Shown: positions 26,088 through 34,903, numbered from the stretch's first letter. The stretch is DNA of 64,000 nucleotides from Arthrobacter sp. B1805 (GCF_002929745.1 NZ_PJIQ01000001.1:298850-362849); one strand, 5' to 3'. Translations and numbers: made by a program. The notes: generated from the sequence alone by a model not told the origin.

Positions 26088-27395
26088 TCAGCTAACGTTT
26101 TGCTCGTCGTGATGTTGTGTTTCAACCGGGAGGACGAGGAGCTCGGCGATCCGTCGTCGATCGATGCTGGTGACCTGGAGGGTCGCGCCGTCTACCTCAA
26201 CGGTGTCTCCGGGAGTCGCGAGTCGGCCGAGGCGGTCGAGGACGAAACCGGCTACGGTGTCCCAGGTGCCGCGGGGAAGCTCGATGCCGGTGGTCTCGGC
26301 GAAATCCTGCAGGTTCAGTCGCCCGTCCACGAGACCTCCACCGTCAGCGAGCCGCACAGGTGCGGCGTCGGTGTCGTACTCGTCGAAGATCTCGCCGACG
26401 ACTTCCTCCACGAGATCCTCCAGAGTAACGATGCCGTCGGTGCCGCCGTATTCGTCGATGACGACGGCGATGTGCGTGTTCCGGGCACGGAGTTTCGTGA
26501 GTGTGGGCAGGACACGAGCAGTAGCGGGCAGGTACGGGATCGGTCTGAGAACCTGTTCGAGTGGCGCACTCGGGTCGTGGGCAGCGGCGTCGTACACATC
26601 ACGCACATGCACGAAGCCAGTGATGTCGTCGATGGACTGGTCTACAACCGGGTACCGGGAGAACGGCAGTTCCTGGATGCGGGTGATGGCCTCACTGACG
26701 GTGTCACTGCTTGGTATGGCAACGACTTCGGGCCGTGGACGCATGACTTCGCTGATCTGGCGGTCGCGCAGCGAGAGCACGTCGTCCAGGATACGGCGTT
26801 CATCCTCGGGCAGTCCCTCATGGCTGGTCACGATGTCTCGGAGTTCCTCCTCCGTCATCTCCTCGCTCGTGCGGTGCGGATCACCGCCAAGAAGGCGCAC
26901 GACCGCATTCGTCGAGACCGACAGCAACCAGATCACCGGCCGCATCAGGACCGCGAACCCACTGAGCACTGGTGCCACTGCGTAGGCGAACTGTGCGTTG
27001 CGTTGAATCGCCAGGCGTTTCGGTGCGAGTTCACCAAGGACGAGGGACAGGTAGGCAACAACCAGAGTGAGCAGAATCGTGGCAAGGGTGAGGGCGGCCG
27101 GTTCAGCCAACCCGAGTGACACCAACCAAGGTGCGACGGACGGAGCGATCGACGAAGCCCCGTACGCGGCCGACGCGAACCCGGCGACTGTCACCCCGAT
27201 CTGCACCGCGGACAGGAACGTGTTCGGATTGCGAGCCAGCGCGGCGACCTTCTCGCCCCGCTTTCCACGCTGGGCTATCGCGTTGACCTGGCTGTCGCGG
27301 AGCGTCACCAACGCCATCTCGGTCGCGGCGAACACGCCACCGATGAGGACGAACACCACGACCAGTGCGATGTTCAAGCCCAGCTCACCGTTCAT
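26088..27395 (-). CDS. CNNM/CorC-type membrane protein with CBS domains (hemolysin family)
   Basis: 435 residues. N-terminal DUF21 membrane domain with three or four helices (residues about 1-170; GVFAATEMALVTLRDSQVNAIAQRG), two CBS domains (about 200-330; MRPRPEVVAIPSSDTVSEAI; VVIDEYGGTDGIVTLEDLVEE), and a CorC_HlyC C-terminal domain. Members transport or regulate Mg2+/Co2+; 'hemolysin' is a historical name. No partner gene adjacent. Confidence 0.88.
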   Translation of the reverse strand: MNGELGLNIALVVVFVLIGGVFAATEMALVTLRDSQVNAIAQRGKRGEKVAALARNPNTFLSAVQIGVTVAGFASAAYGASSIAPSVAPWLVSLGLAEPAALTLATILLTLVVAYLSLVLGELAPKRLAIQRNAQFAYAVAPVLSGFAVLMRPVIWLLSVSTNAVVRLLGGDPHRTSEEMTEEELRDIVTSHEGLPEDERRILDDVLSLRDRQISEVMRPRPEVVAIPSSDTVSEAITRIQELPFSRYPVVDQSIDDITGFVHVRDVYDAAAHDPSAPLEQVLRPIPYLPATARVLPTLTKLRARNTHIAVVIDEYGGTDGIVTLEDLVEEVVGEIFDEYDTDAAPVRLADGGGLVDGRLNLQDFAETTGIELPRGTWDTVAGFVLDRLGRLATPGDTVEVDGATLQVTSIDRRRIAELLVLPVETQHHDEQNVS

Positions 27396-27575
27396 CGGGC
27401 CACCTCGAGAAGAGCTGTCCGGCCCGGCCTCCGCCGGGCGCCGGGTCTATCGCAGTCGGACGAGGTCTCAGGAGAGCGGGTCATGCCTCCACTCTAGGAA
27501 GAGGAAACCGCATTGGTCGACTCAGGGGAACCGGCGTGGATCCGCCCGCGAACCGGTGGATCTCCAGCCCAGGCT

Positions 27576-28838
27576 CTAACCGGTCGCGGCCCCTGATTCC
27601 AGAGCGGGTGGCGCTGCGGAGATGTTCGAGATGGCCTTCCACAGCAGGGCCAGGGTGATGGCGGAGCCCGCGAAGGCGAACCACCACGGCCCGGTCAGTC
27701 CCCACACCTGGGCGATCAGACCGCCGAGCAGCTGCCCGATCACGAGCCCACCGAAGACGCCCACCATGTTGACAGAGGCAATGCGCCCCTGCAGGGACAG
27801 GGGGACGAGGCGTTGGCGGACCGTCGTCGAGATGGTGCCCCAGATGAAGGCGTAGACGCCGAACCCGAACATGATGGCGAAGGCGACGGCGGCCGACGTC
27901 GTGAGAGCGAAGCCCAGGTGCATCACCACCTCGAGGCTGAGACAGACCCGCATCATGGTTGCCAGACGAACGCGCCGTTCGAGCCAGCCGAAACAGCTGA
28001 TTCCCACGAGTCCGCCGAGAGCTGCCGAGGTCGCGAGCAGGCCGTAGCCAACGGCGCTGAGGCCCAGGTACTCCGTGGCGTAGAGCACGAGGACGTACCA
28101 GGGGGCCGCCCACGTCACGTTGAAGATCAGGACGATGAGGATCAGCGTCCGGACGGGCGCGTTGTCCCGCAGCCAGGAAAGACCCTCCCGGATAGGCCGG
28201 TGTTTGACGCCGTCGACGAGGGCAGGTACGTCCTGCTGCGGAGGAGGCGTTCTCGCCATCCTCGAGACGAGGACAACGGCGAGGCTCACGCAGAGGATCT
28301 GCACGGTGAACGGCCAGAACGAGCCGACAGCGAAGAGGAAAGCGCCCAGCGGCGGCCCGACGAGTTGGTTGGCTACGAGGTATCCGGCCTGCATGCGGGC
28401 ATTGCCGATTCCGAGATCGGCCGACGGCACTGTCATGGGAAGCAGCGTGCTGCCGGCCGTGTCCGCGAAGACTTCGGCCGTTCCGTAGAGGAAAGCCGAG
28501 ACGAGCACCACCCAGATGCTCACGTGACCGGTCACGAGAACGGTCACGAGGCCGAGGACGATGACGGCCCGGACACCGTTCGCAAGCATCACGAGTCGGC
28601 GCCGGTCATGGTGGTCGGCGATCGAGCCCGCCAGGAGTCCGAACAGGAGCCACGGCAGGACCTGCATCATGGCCCCGGACGCGACCAGGAGCGGCGATGA
28701 CGTCACCGAAGCGATCAGCAGGGGAGCGGCCGAGAGGGCGATCCCATCACCGATGTTGCTCGTCCAGGTGGACGCGAGCAACCATCTGAAGCTGCTGCCC
28801 AACCGGCGCGGAGCGAGCACCTCACCGAACGAGGACAT
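27576..28838 (-). CDS. MFS transporter, macrolide-efflux/enterobactin-exporter-like
   Basis: 420 residues and 12 hydrophobic helices. MotifA-like GSIADHHDRRRLVMLANGVRA after helix 2 and LGIGNARMQAGYLVANQLVGPPLGAF in helix 4-5 match the MFS_3 exporter group. It resembles another exporter in this window (41634-42893; NRLYTVELTTNQFVGPPLGG-type region), so the two are probably paralogues. Substrate unknown. Confidence 0.85.
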   Translation of the reverse strand: MSSFGEVLAPRRLGSSFRWLLASTWTSNIGDGIALSAAPLLIASVTSSPLLVASGAMMQVLPWLLFGLLAGSIADHHDRRRLVMLANGVRAVIVLGLVTVLVTGHVSIWVVLVSAFLYGTAEVFADTAGSTLLPMTVPSADLGIGNARMQAGYLVANQLVGPPLGAFLFAVGSFWPFTVQILCVSLAVVLVSRMARTPPPQQDVPALVDGVKHRPIREGLSWLRDNAPVRTLILIVLIFNVTWAAPWYVLVLYATEYLGLSAVGYGLLATSAALGGLVGISCFGWLERRVRLATMMRVCLSLEVVMHLGFALTTSAAVAFAIMFGFGVYAFIWGTISTTVRQRLVPLSLQGRIASVNMVGVFGGLVIGQLLGGLIAQVWGLTGPWWFAFAGSAITLALLWKAISNISAAPPALESGAATG

Positions 28839-28954
28839 TGCGTTCTCCTGACGAAGGGAAGGTGACGGGGCGGCGGTTGGTTGCCCCGTTCGTCTTCGGA
28901 TCGTATCGGTTGGGCGACGCCACCTGTCCGTAAGCCGGTCGCTCGCCGGTCGCC

Positions 28955-29299
28955 TCAGTGGATGCGGCGCCGCCAGTCAGCGGGAACTCGGCCCGCAGGA
29001 CCTGGCACGGTCTGGTCCAACGGCCGACTGGTGGGCTCGGTCAGAGGCGGACCGTCGAGGAATTCCTGGCTCCGATAGTCCCAGAACCAGTCCTCCCCCG
29101 GCTCGAAGGACATGGCGATCGGGTGACCGCTGCCGGCGGCGTGGGCCGACGCGTGCTGCGCGGGCGAGCTGTCGCAGCACCCGACGTGCCCGCAAGCGGC
29201 GCAGCGGCGCAGATGCAGCCACCATCCGCCGGAGCTCTCGCACTCGGAGCATCCCGTACCCGATGGTGCTGCGCTCGTATCGATGGCGTCGTTCGTCAT
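28955..29299 (-). CDS. UBP-type zinc finger protein
   Basis: 114 residues. Cysteine/histidine ligands in order CSEC, CAACGHVGCC, then HASAHAAGSGHP, matching the zinc-binding ubiquitin-protease finger; the end is hydrophilic. Bacteria lack ubiquitin, and in actinobacteria such small proteins are often found next to flavin oxidoreductases. Its ATG overlaps the FAD monooxygenase stop by four bases, so it is translated with that enzyme. Confidence 0.85.
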   Translation of the reverse strand: MTNDAIDTSAAPSGTGCSECESSGGWWLHLRRCAACGHVGCCDSSPAQHASAHAAGSGHPIAMSFEPGEDWFWDYRSQEFLDGPPLTEPTSRPLDQTVPGPAGRVPADWRRRIH

Positions 29300-30867
29300 T
29301 CCCGTCGTCCTTTCTGGTGGTCCTTCGGAAAAGCTACTCCTGCCGACGCGGCGAATCGATCAACCGCGTCCTCGGGCAGCGACGCGGCGGCCACGAAGCC
29401 GTCGGGCCGGACGAGGTAGAGGATGCCGGGCTTGAGTGCAGTCCGGCCCGTGGTCGTGAATTCGTGCAGTGCAAGACCGAGGTGGCGTGCGACGGCGTCC
29501 GCCTCGTGGATGCGCCCTACATCCGCCGCATAGACGTGCACCTGCCATTCGGCAGATCGAAGCACCCCGAAGTTCGCTCCGGTCCAGGGCAGGCGGCGCC
29601 CGACGACGGGGTGACGGCGCCGTCGACGCGCATACTCCTCCATCGGGTAGCGGATGCGGATCTGCCCGAGGTACCCGGCGAGGCGGCGCCCGATCGGCAG
29701 ATGGGGAAGGACGGCGACGCCGATGGGCAGCGCCACGCGCGGTGCGAACCTCCGGACCACGGTCACCACCGGGGAACGGGATACGACGCCGCGGAACAGT
29801 CTGTCCGTGGTCCTCAGGAGGTGCAGGGCTACGGGCCTGCGTTCTGCCGAGTAGCGGTCGAGCGATGCCGGGGAAGTGCGGCCGGCGACGACGTCGGCGA
29901 GCTTGAACGCCAGGTTGTGTGCGTCCTGGAGGCCGGTATTCATGCCCTGTGCCCCAACGGGCGAATGGACATGGGCTGCATCGCCGGCGAGGAAGATCGG
30001 TCCGGCACGGAAGCGTGCGGCAATGCGGTAATGCAACCGGTAGGTGGAGAACCAGCGGTAGTCCTCATAGGTCACGCCGAACGCTTCGGCCAATCGGTAC
30101 CGTGCGAACTCCTCAGTGACGGCGGCGACGTCGTCGTCGCTCGCGACCCCGATGAGGCGCTGGCCGCTCCTGCCGGCATCGTCCGGCTTCATGGGGAAGG
30201 CCAGCAGGAATTCGGCGGTTCCCTGACGGATGTTCACGGAAGCGGGGGCGAGGCCGCGGACCCCGACCGCGTCGACGAGGTAGAACGTCTGCCGGCTGGT
30301 CGTGCCCTCGAACGGGATACCGCTCAGCGAGCGGACGGCGGATGATGCGCCGTCGCACCCGACGGCGAACCGCGCGCTGATGGTTCGCGGTCCATCCGCG
30401 CTCTCGACGACCGCGCGCACGGCGGACTCCGACCGGTGCAGCTCCACAAGCCGGTGCCGCCAACGGACCGAACCACCCAACGCCTGGAGGTTGTCGGCGA
30501 GAATCCGCTCGTTGGCGCTCTGTTCCAGTATGTACATCCCCGGGTACGGCGTGATCCCCCTGCCGAGGTCGGTCAGCGGGACCGGCGCGAAAGCGACGGG
30601 CCCGAAACCCTGCCGCATGGACTCCGCGCGGACAACCTGCCCCAGCACGAGGTCGGAGACGCCGAGCTGGTCGTAGATCTCCATGGAGCGCGATTGGACG
30701 CCGAGCGCACGCGACTCCACCGTGGGTCCGTCCTTGCCGTCGATGATCGCGACGCGGACTCCGAGCTTCACGAGCCAGTTCGCCAGCATCAGTCCCGTCG
30801 GTCCGGCTCCCACCACGAGGACCTCGACCTCGTCGTTCCGGTGGTCCGCAGCCTCCACCGCGGTCAC
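29296..30867 (-). CDS. FAD-dependent aromatic-type monooxygenase
   Basis: 523 residues, class A flavoprotein hydroxylase. VLVVGAGPTGLMLANWL for the FAD adenine, the DG motif region FAVGCDGASSAVR near 165, and GDAAHVHSPVGAQGMNTGLQDAHNL near 295. The last 100 residues form a thioredoxin-like domain as in phenol/MhpA-type hydroxylases. GTG 30867 chosen because it follows the previous stop; a TTG at 30891 would overlap it by 11 bases. Probably hydroxylates an aromatic or polyketide-like ring using NADPH. Confidence 0.85.
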   Translation of the reverse strand: MTAVEAADHRNDEVEVLVVGAGPTGLMLANWLVKLGVRVAIIDGKDGPTVESRALGVQSRSMEIYDQLGVSDLVLGQVVRAESMRQGFGPVAFAPVPLTDLGRGITPYPGMYILEQSANERILADNLQALGGSVRWRHRLVELHRSESAVRAVVESADGPRTISARFAVGCDGASSAVRSLSGIPFEGTTSRQTFYLVDAVGVRGLAPASVNIRQGTAEFLLAFPMKPDDAGRSGQRLIGVASDDDVAAVTEEFARYRLAEAFGVTYEDYRWFSTYRLHYRIAARFRAGPIFLAGDAAHVHSPVGAQGMNTGLQDAHNLAFKLADVVAGRTSPASLDRYSAERRPVALHLLRTTDRLFRGVVSRSPVVTVVRRFAPRVALPIGVAVLPHLPIGRRLAGYLGQIRIRYPMEEYARRRRRHPVVGRRLPWTGANFGVLRSAEWQVHVYAADVGRIHEADAVARHLGLALHEFTTTGRTALKPGILYLVRPDGFVAAASLPEDAVDRFAASAGVAFPKDHQKGRRE

Positions 30868-30880
30868 CGGAGCGGGATTC

Positions 30881-31528
30881 TCAGCGTTCAAGGACGGTGC
30901 AGACGCAGGCCCGATTGCCCTCGGGATCGGCCAGGACGGTGAAGGCGGGTGCCTGGGCTGCGTCGACGATGGTGCCGCCGGCGGCGACGGCAGCCGCAAT
31001 ACGCGCCTCAGCGGCGTCGTGCGGGACCCAGACGTCGAGATGGAAGCGCTGCCGTGGGGTTTCGTGCGCATCCGTGTGCTGGAACCACAGCAGGGGGACG
31101 CGGCCGGTCGGGTCGGCGACGTCGTCCCCGTCCACGGCGCCTGCATCCCCCGTCAGGAGTGCGGCCCAGAACGGTCCGGCTGCCGCTACGTCCGCGGTGT
31201 CGAGGGCGAGTTCGACGACGACGGAGGCCGAAGGGTCGGCCGGAATGCCGCGCTCGCGGGCCAGGGCGCTGATGCCGCGGGCCAGGTCGACGTCCCGATC
31301 CGTCACCCCCGACGCGTCGTGGCTGATGAGCTTCACGTCGACGTGTGTATACGTCAGCACGATGTCCGGATGGTGGTTCGCCTCCTCGGCGAGTTCACCG
31401 ATCGCCGAGACGAGGGCCAAGCCCGCGGAGAAGTCGCGGGTCAGGAAGCGGGCGTGCAGCGCCTGTGCCAGTTTGCGCCAATCGTCGAGGCCGGCGTCGA
31501 GGATCTGCGCTGTGTCGAGGATGCTCAT
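30881..31528 (-). CDS. Pterin-4a-carbinolamine dehydratase fused to a VOC domain
   Basis: 215 residues. The first 100 match 4a-hydroxytetrahydrobiopterin dehydratase (DWRKLAQALHARF; ANHHPDIVLTYTHVDVKLISH), carrying the HHP and paired histidines of the active site. The rest is a glyoxalase/bleomycin-resistance (VOC) domain (WFQHTDAHETPRQRFHLDVWV; VLADPEGNRACVCTV). A fusion of these two is unusual but stable in sequence. First gene of an operon with the FAD monooxygenase and the zinc finger protein. Confidence 0.82.
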   Translation of the reverse strand: MSILDTAQILDAGLDDWRKLAQALHARFLTRDFSAGLALVSAIGELAEEANHHPDIVLTYTHVDVKLISHDASGVTDRDVDLARGISALARERGIPADPSASVVVELALDTADVAAAGPFWAALLTGDAGAVDGDDVADPTGRVPLLWFQHTDAHETPRQRFHLDVWVPHDAAEARIAAAVAAGGTIVDAAQAPAFTVLADPEGNRACVCTVLER

Positions 31529-31674
31529 GCCGTCAGTATGTCCTTCTCCCGGCGGCATGAGAAGGCCCGGGGGAGGCAGACGCCTGCCCATCCCGCCCGG
31601 CGGTGCAGGGGCCGTCCTCGCGGGGAACTCGTGATCCAACGCGATCCACCATTTCCATGGGTATGACGGCGGAT

Positions 31675-31720
31675 GGTGCTGGCACCGAATGGTCCCAGAA
31701 GAACCACCGGTGCCAGCACC
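31675..31720. repeat. Perfect 12-base inverted repeat, each arm itself palindromic
   Basis: GGTGCTGGCACC (31675-31686) and GGTGCCAGCACC (31709-31720) are exact reverse complements with a 22-base loop. Each arm also has GGTGC/GCACC half-sites. It could be two operators 34 bases apart or a long RNA hairpin; no T-run follows. Confidence 0.6.
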
Positions 31721-31795
31721 GCGGACCTGGTCTGAACCGTCTCCGCGTATTCCCGGCCGTTGGGGGGATAGCCGGAACCTCATTCTAGACGACAT

Positions 31796-31809
31796 ACAGA
31801 CAAGTCTGT
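31796..31809. promoter_or_regulatory. TetR operator, copy 1
   Basis: ACAGACAAGTCTGT, perfect 6-base arms, 44 bases upstream of the tetR ATG. The same CAGAC-NN-GTCTG core recurs at 32539 downstream of the gene. Confidence 0.6.
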
Positions 31810-31852
31810 CTATCGTAAGATCAGAAGGGAGTTCACCCTCTAAGGAGCCCGA

Positions 31853-32464
31853 ATGAGCACGAAGGTCACGGCATCGGAGAAGGATGCGCGTGAGCGGATC
31901 CTCGCGGCCTCCTACAACCTCTTTGTGGAGCGGGGGATTCGCGCAGTCGGCGTGAACGAAATCATCTCCACCGCGGCAGTCGCCAAGGCCACTTTCTACA
32001 GCCACTTCCCGTCCAAGAACGACCTGGTTCTGGCGTTCTTCGCACGCAGGCAGCAGGTGTTCACCGCCGGGTACCTTGCGGCTGAGTCCCAGCGGCGGGG
32101 CAGTACGCCGCAGGAACAACTGCTGGCGATCTTCGACATCTTCGACGAGTGGTTCCACGCTTCTGGCTTCACGGGGTGCCCCTACATTCGCGCACTCCTC
32201 GAGACGGGCCCGCAGCACCCCATCGGTGCGGCCAGCATGGCCTACCTCAATGAGATCCGCACCAGCGTCGAGGACGCCGCGACTGCAATGGGCCTCACCG
32301 ATCCTGAGGACTTCGCCTATTGCTGGCTGGTCCTCATGCAGGGAGCCGTCGTCTCGGGAGTCGGCGTAGACCCCGACAGCGGAACCAGGATCCGGAAGCT
32401 CGGCGAAATGCTGATCACCCTACATTCACCAGCAGAGTCCCTGGAAGCTGCTGCCAGGACCTGA
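31853..32464 (+). CDS. TetR/AcrR family repressor
   Basis: 203 residues. N-terminal helix-turn-helix (ARERILAASYNLFVERGIRAVGVNEII; AVAKATFYSHFPSKNDLV) and a helical C-terminal ligand domain (FTGCPYIRALLETGPQHPIG) of the TetR_C_6/YcdC-like group. Divergent from the dehydratase-VOC/monooxygenase operon; the operators upstream and downstream imply control of itself and of transcripts on both sides. Start at ATG 31853, preceded by AAGGAG. Confidence 0.88.
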   Translation: MSTKVTASEKDARERILAASYNLFVERGIRAVGVNEIISTAAVAKATFYSHFPSKNDLVLAFFARRQQVFTAGYLAAESQRRGSTPQEQLLAIFDIFDEWFHASGFTGCPYIRALLETGPQHPIGAASMAYLNEIRTSVEDAATAMGLTDPEDFAYCWLVLMQGAVVSGVGVDPDSGTRIRKLGEMLITLHSPAESLEAAART

Positions 32465-32907
32465 TGGGGCCTCCGCGCTGCTTGACCGAACGCGTGAAGC
32501 GATGGAGTACCTACTACCTGATGAGCGCCACCAGTAGACAGACTGGTCTGCATCTGTCCTATAGTGGCAACGGTCCTGGCTGTCCCCCCATCAGCCAGGT
32601 GCGGAAGGGCTTTGACTCTGTCTGCGGTGTCGGTACCGGTCGTGTTCTTCGGATTTCGTGGTGCCGACACCACCAGCGCCACCCGCGGCGAGGGGCACGC
32701 CTCCGACCCGGGAAGGGAATCGGAACGCCTGCTGTGGAGCGGCGTCGGTCCGCCTTCTGCAGGACAAACAGGACCGAAGGCAGCGCGGGTGCAGGACACG
32801 CACGACGCGCGAGGGCATAGAGTCGATGGCAGGCTCGATCCTCGACGAGTCTTCGCCGGGCGACGCGAAGTAAAACCCGTCGCCCACAATCCGAAGGAGC
32901 ACGTCCG
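32465..32907. other. Intergenic region with orphan operator-promoter
   Basis: 443 bases. Contains a TetR operator and promoter (32534-32565) pointing right, but no convincing gene before the SRPBCC start at 32908. A gene once controlled by TetR may have been lost, or the SRPBCC gene has a long leader. Confidence 0.4.
32534..32565 (+). promoter_or_regulatory. TetR operator copy 2 with promoter
   Basis: CAGAC-TG-GTCTG at 32539-32550 lies between a TAGACA -35-like (32535-32540) and a TATAGT -10 (32560-32565), 19 bases apart. The operator overlaps the promoter spacer, so TetR would block it. Confidence 0.5.
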
Positions 32908-33372
32908 ATGAACGACACAAGTATCTCAGCAAGCCGCACGATCGATGCACCGGCCGACGCCATCTTCATGTTTCTTTCGAATCCGGCGCACCACGCTGCC
33001 TTGGATGGCTCCGGGATGGTGCAGTCGGACAGCAAGTCCGACCGCATCACCGCCGTGGGCCAGGTGTTCACCATGAACCAGAGCTGGGACAAGATGGGCG
33101 GCGACTATCAGACGGACAACCATGTGGTGGGCTATGACGAGAACAAGCTTCTCGCATGGAAAACCGCGCCGGCGGGGGAGGAGCCTCCGGGTTGGGAGTG
33201 GGTCTGGCGGTTCGAGACAGCCGGTCCCGGTGCCACCGAGGTGTCCGTCACCTACGACTGGTCCGGCGTCACTGACAAGGAAACCCTGAAGAAGCTGAGT
33301 TTCCCTGAGGTGTCGCAGGAGGCGCTGGACTCGACGCTGGCCAATCTTGCAGCGCAGGTGTCCGAAGCTTAG
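32908..33372 (+). CDS. SRPBCC (polyketide cyclase/START-like) family protein
   Basis: 154 residues matching the hydrophobic-ligand-binding SRPBCC fold: it opens with ISASRTIDAPADAIFMFLSNP, the usual first strand and helix, and has WEWVWRFETAGPGATEVSVTYDWSG in the second half, then a long C-terminal helix. May bind or process a lipophilic compound; a toxin- or Activator-like role cannot be excluded. AGGAG lies 8 bases before ATG 32908. Confidence 0.82.
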   Translation: MNDTSISASRTIDAPADAIFMFLSNPAHHAALDGSGMVQSDSKSDRITAVGQVFTMNQSWDKMGGDYQTDNHVVGYDENKLLAWKTAPAGEEPPGWEWVWRFETAGPGATEVSVTYDWSGVTDKETLKKLSFPEVSQEALDSTLANLAAQVSEA

Positions 33373-33930
33373 GTCCGTTTCCAACCAGCAGGACGACGAC
33401 GGCCGGTTCCCTCCTGCTAGGGGGCCGGCCGATGTTCTCGCGCGCTGCTGACCTGGTCGCAGGAGCTCGCTACGGTCCCATCTCCCCGCGGCCCCGAACC
33501 CTGTGCCTACGTCGACCGAGCCCAGGCCGCCACACGACCTGTCATTCCTGCCGCATGAAGAGGACGACATGCTTGACGCCGCAGGGACGTCCGCCGGGGC
33601 GATCTCGCCAGATTGCCGAACAGGTGAGTCCGGATGCAGGATCGGCAGAGGACTATGGAGGAGGGGCAATTTTAGTGTTTCCCTCAGGCGGCCGGCTTCT
33701 TGACCGCGAGAGGGAAACCCACCGCCATGTTCAAAGTCCGGCAATGTCTCCGACTGAATCGCGCGTACCGTGATCCGGTGACAGCCAAGTTCCTCCAGTG
33801 TGCGCCCTGCTGCCGCGGATCACACCATCCCCGACAGTGACGGACGCCGCCTTGACAGCGGTGCTGAACTGGTCGCCTTCGGTAGCGGGCGGTCCTCCGT
33901 CCTGCTTCCGCCGGTGCGGCAGTCCACCGG
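33373..33930. other. Intergenic region; only one hairpin seen
   Basis: 558 bases downstream of the SRPBCC gene without a credible reading frame, RNA gene or repeat apart from the GC-rich hairpin at 33401-33430. Confidence 0.45.
33401..33430 (+). terminator. GC-rich hairpin after SRPBCC gene
   Basis: GGCCGG and CCGGCC form a stem with an inner CCCT/AGGG pairing, 29 bases after the stop. No T-run follows, as often in GC-rich actinobacteria. Confidence 0.45.
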
Positions 33931-34122
33931 CTACGAGCGGGCGGGCTGCTTCCGGCCCAGGAGCGAAGCGTTCAAGCTCCCGATGGCCGCTGCCGTCACG
34001 AGGCTGTACAGGACCGCGGACTGCAGCGCCCGGCCGGTTTCGGTGTGCGCTGCGACGAGGATCGGGGTCACGACAAGGATGGTGGCAAGGAACCAGAGGG
34101 CCCTGCTGTGGACGAACCGCAT
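33931..34122 (-). CDS. Small membrane protein (63 aa)
   Basis: Two hydrophobic helices (LWFLATILVVTPILVAA; LQSAVLYSLVTAAAIGSL) separated by a short polar turn HTETGRA, with a basic end GRKQPARS. A strong AGGAGGAG ribosome site before ATG 34122 decides the start. No family recognised. Confidence 0.68.
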   Translation of the reverse strand: MRFVHSRALWFLATILVVTPILVAAHTETGRALQSAVLYSLVTAAAIGSLNASLLGRKQPARS

Positions 34123-34336
34123 GTCTCCTCCTTCTTCCGACCCTTCAATGCTAGGCCGATGGTGCGGCCGGCGCGTCATCCCTGAGTAGGAACGGCATGC
34201 GAACGGTGTCATCCCTGCGAGCGCACTGCCCGTACGGGAGCAGGACACGCACTATCCCTCACCGAACCAACGCTCGAGGGAGTCCGCCGGTGACCTGCCG
34301 GACTTTCGCGGCGGTCGGACACGGAGGCATGAAAAA

Positions 34337-34372
34337 GGGAGGAGAGGCACGACGGCGCGTACCTCTCCTCCC
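34337..34372 (-). terminator. Rho-independent terminator of DUF4235 gene
   Basis: Perfect 11-base stem GGGAGGAGAGG/CCTCTCCTCCC with a 14-base loop, followed on the minus strand by five Ts. It starts 11 bases after the DUF4235 stop. Confidence 0.9.
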
Positions 34373-34383
34373 GATGACGCGTA

Positions 34384-34644
34384 TCAGGTGAGGTCGCGGG
34401 TCTTGGCGAACCGCTCGATCGCCCTCTGCGTGGAGCGGTTGGTCAGCACCTGGATGGTGGTGCTGACGGCTCCGGAGATGATGGCGAAGACCAGGGCGGA
34501 GCGCAGGGTGTTCTCCAGCCCGTCCTTGCTCTTGGGGGGCGCCTCGCCCGTGATCTTCTCCCAGAGAAAGTCCACGAGCTTCGTCCCCACGTATCCGGCA
34601 CCGACGCTCATGCCCACACCGAGCACTTTGAACACTACTTGCAT
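34384..34644 (-). CDS. DUF4235 domain membrane protein
   Basis: 86 residues matching the DUF4235 family of actinobacteria over its length: a glycine-rich first helix (VLGVGMSVGAGYVGTKLVDFLWEKITG), a polar EAPPKSKDG linker and a second helix (SALVFAIISGAVSTTIQVL), with a basic tail. Function unknown. GGAG precedes ATG 34644. A strong terminator follows it, so it is a monocistronic unit. Confidence 0.87.
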   Translation of the reverse strand: MQVVFKVLGVGMSVGAGYVGTKLVDFLWEKITGEAPPKSKDGLENTLRSALVFAIISGAVSTTIQVLTNRSTQRAIERFAKTRDLT

Positions 34645-34749
34645 GGTCTCTCCTTCTGATTCGATAGTCCTGCGCCTAGCCTAACCGCGGCTCAGGAGCC
34701 ATGCAGGTAGTAGTCGGCAGGTGTAGGATCGGTAGCGCTCAACCAACAA

Positions 34750-34855
34750 ACGACAGGGGAGCGCCGATCCGCAGCGAGCTGCGGAGCGGGCGCTGAGAGT
34801 GCGGACCGCCGCAGACCCTCGAACCTGATCCGGCTAGTACCGGCGAAGGGAGTCG
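34750..34855 (+). promoter_or_regulatory. TPP riboswitch
   Basis: Thiamine pyrophosphate aptamer (THI element). Conserved parts visible: ACAGGGGAGCGCC start, P3 stem loop, CTGAGAG at 34793-34799, ACCCTC then GAACCTGATCCGG with CTAGTACCGGCGAAGGGA. Lies upstream of ykoEDC, which it would shut off when thiamine is plentiful. Confidence 0.93.
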
Positions 34856-34865
34856 AGTTCTCAGA

Positions 34866-34898
34866 GTGCTGTGCGCTGCCTTCGCGGCAGCCCTGCAC
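34866..34898 (+). promoter_or_regulatory. Hairpin in riboswitch expression platform
   Basis: GCTGCC (34875-34880) and GGCAGC (34886-34891) form a stable stem with a TTCGC loop, extended by GTGC/GCAC (34866-34869 and 34895-34898). It separates the TPP aptamer from the ribosome-site hairpin. Confidence 0.5.
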
Positions 34899-34903
34899 TA
34901 TCC

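Larger units (their letters stand above)
31529..31852. other. Divergent promoter region with a large inverted repeat
   Basis: 324 bases between the divergent dehydratase-VOC and TetR genes. Holds a perfect 12-base inverted repeat (31675-31720) and the TetR operator (31796-31809). No gene is seen. Confidence 0.5.

Noticed and set aside
32564-32911. Plus-strand open frame after the second TetR operator
   Set aside because: 115 codons of Arg/Gly/Pro-rich sequence without a ribosome site or motif; overlaps the SRPBCC start.
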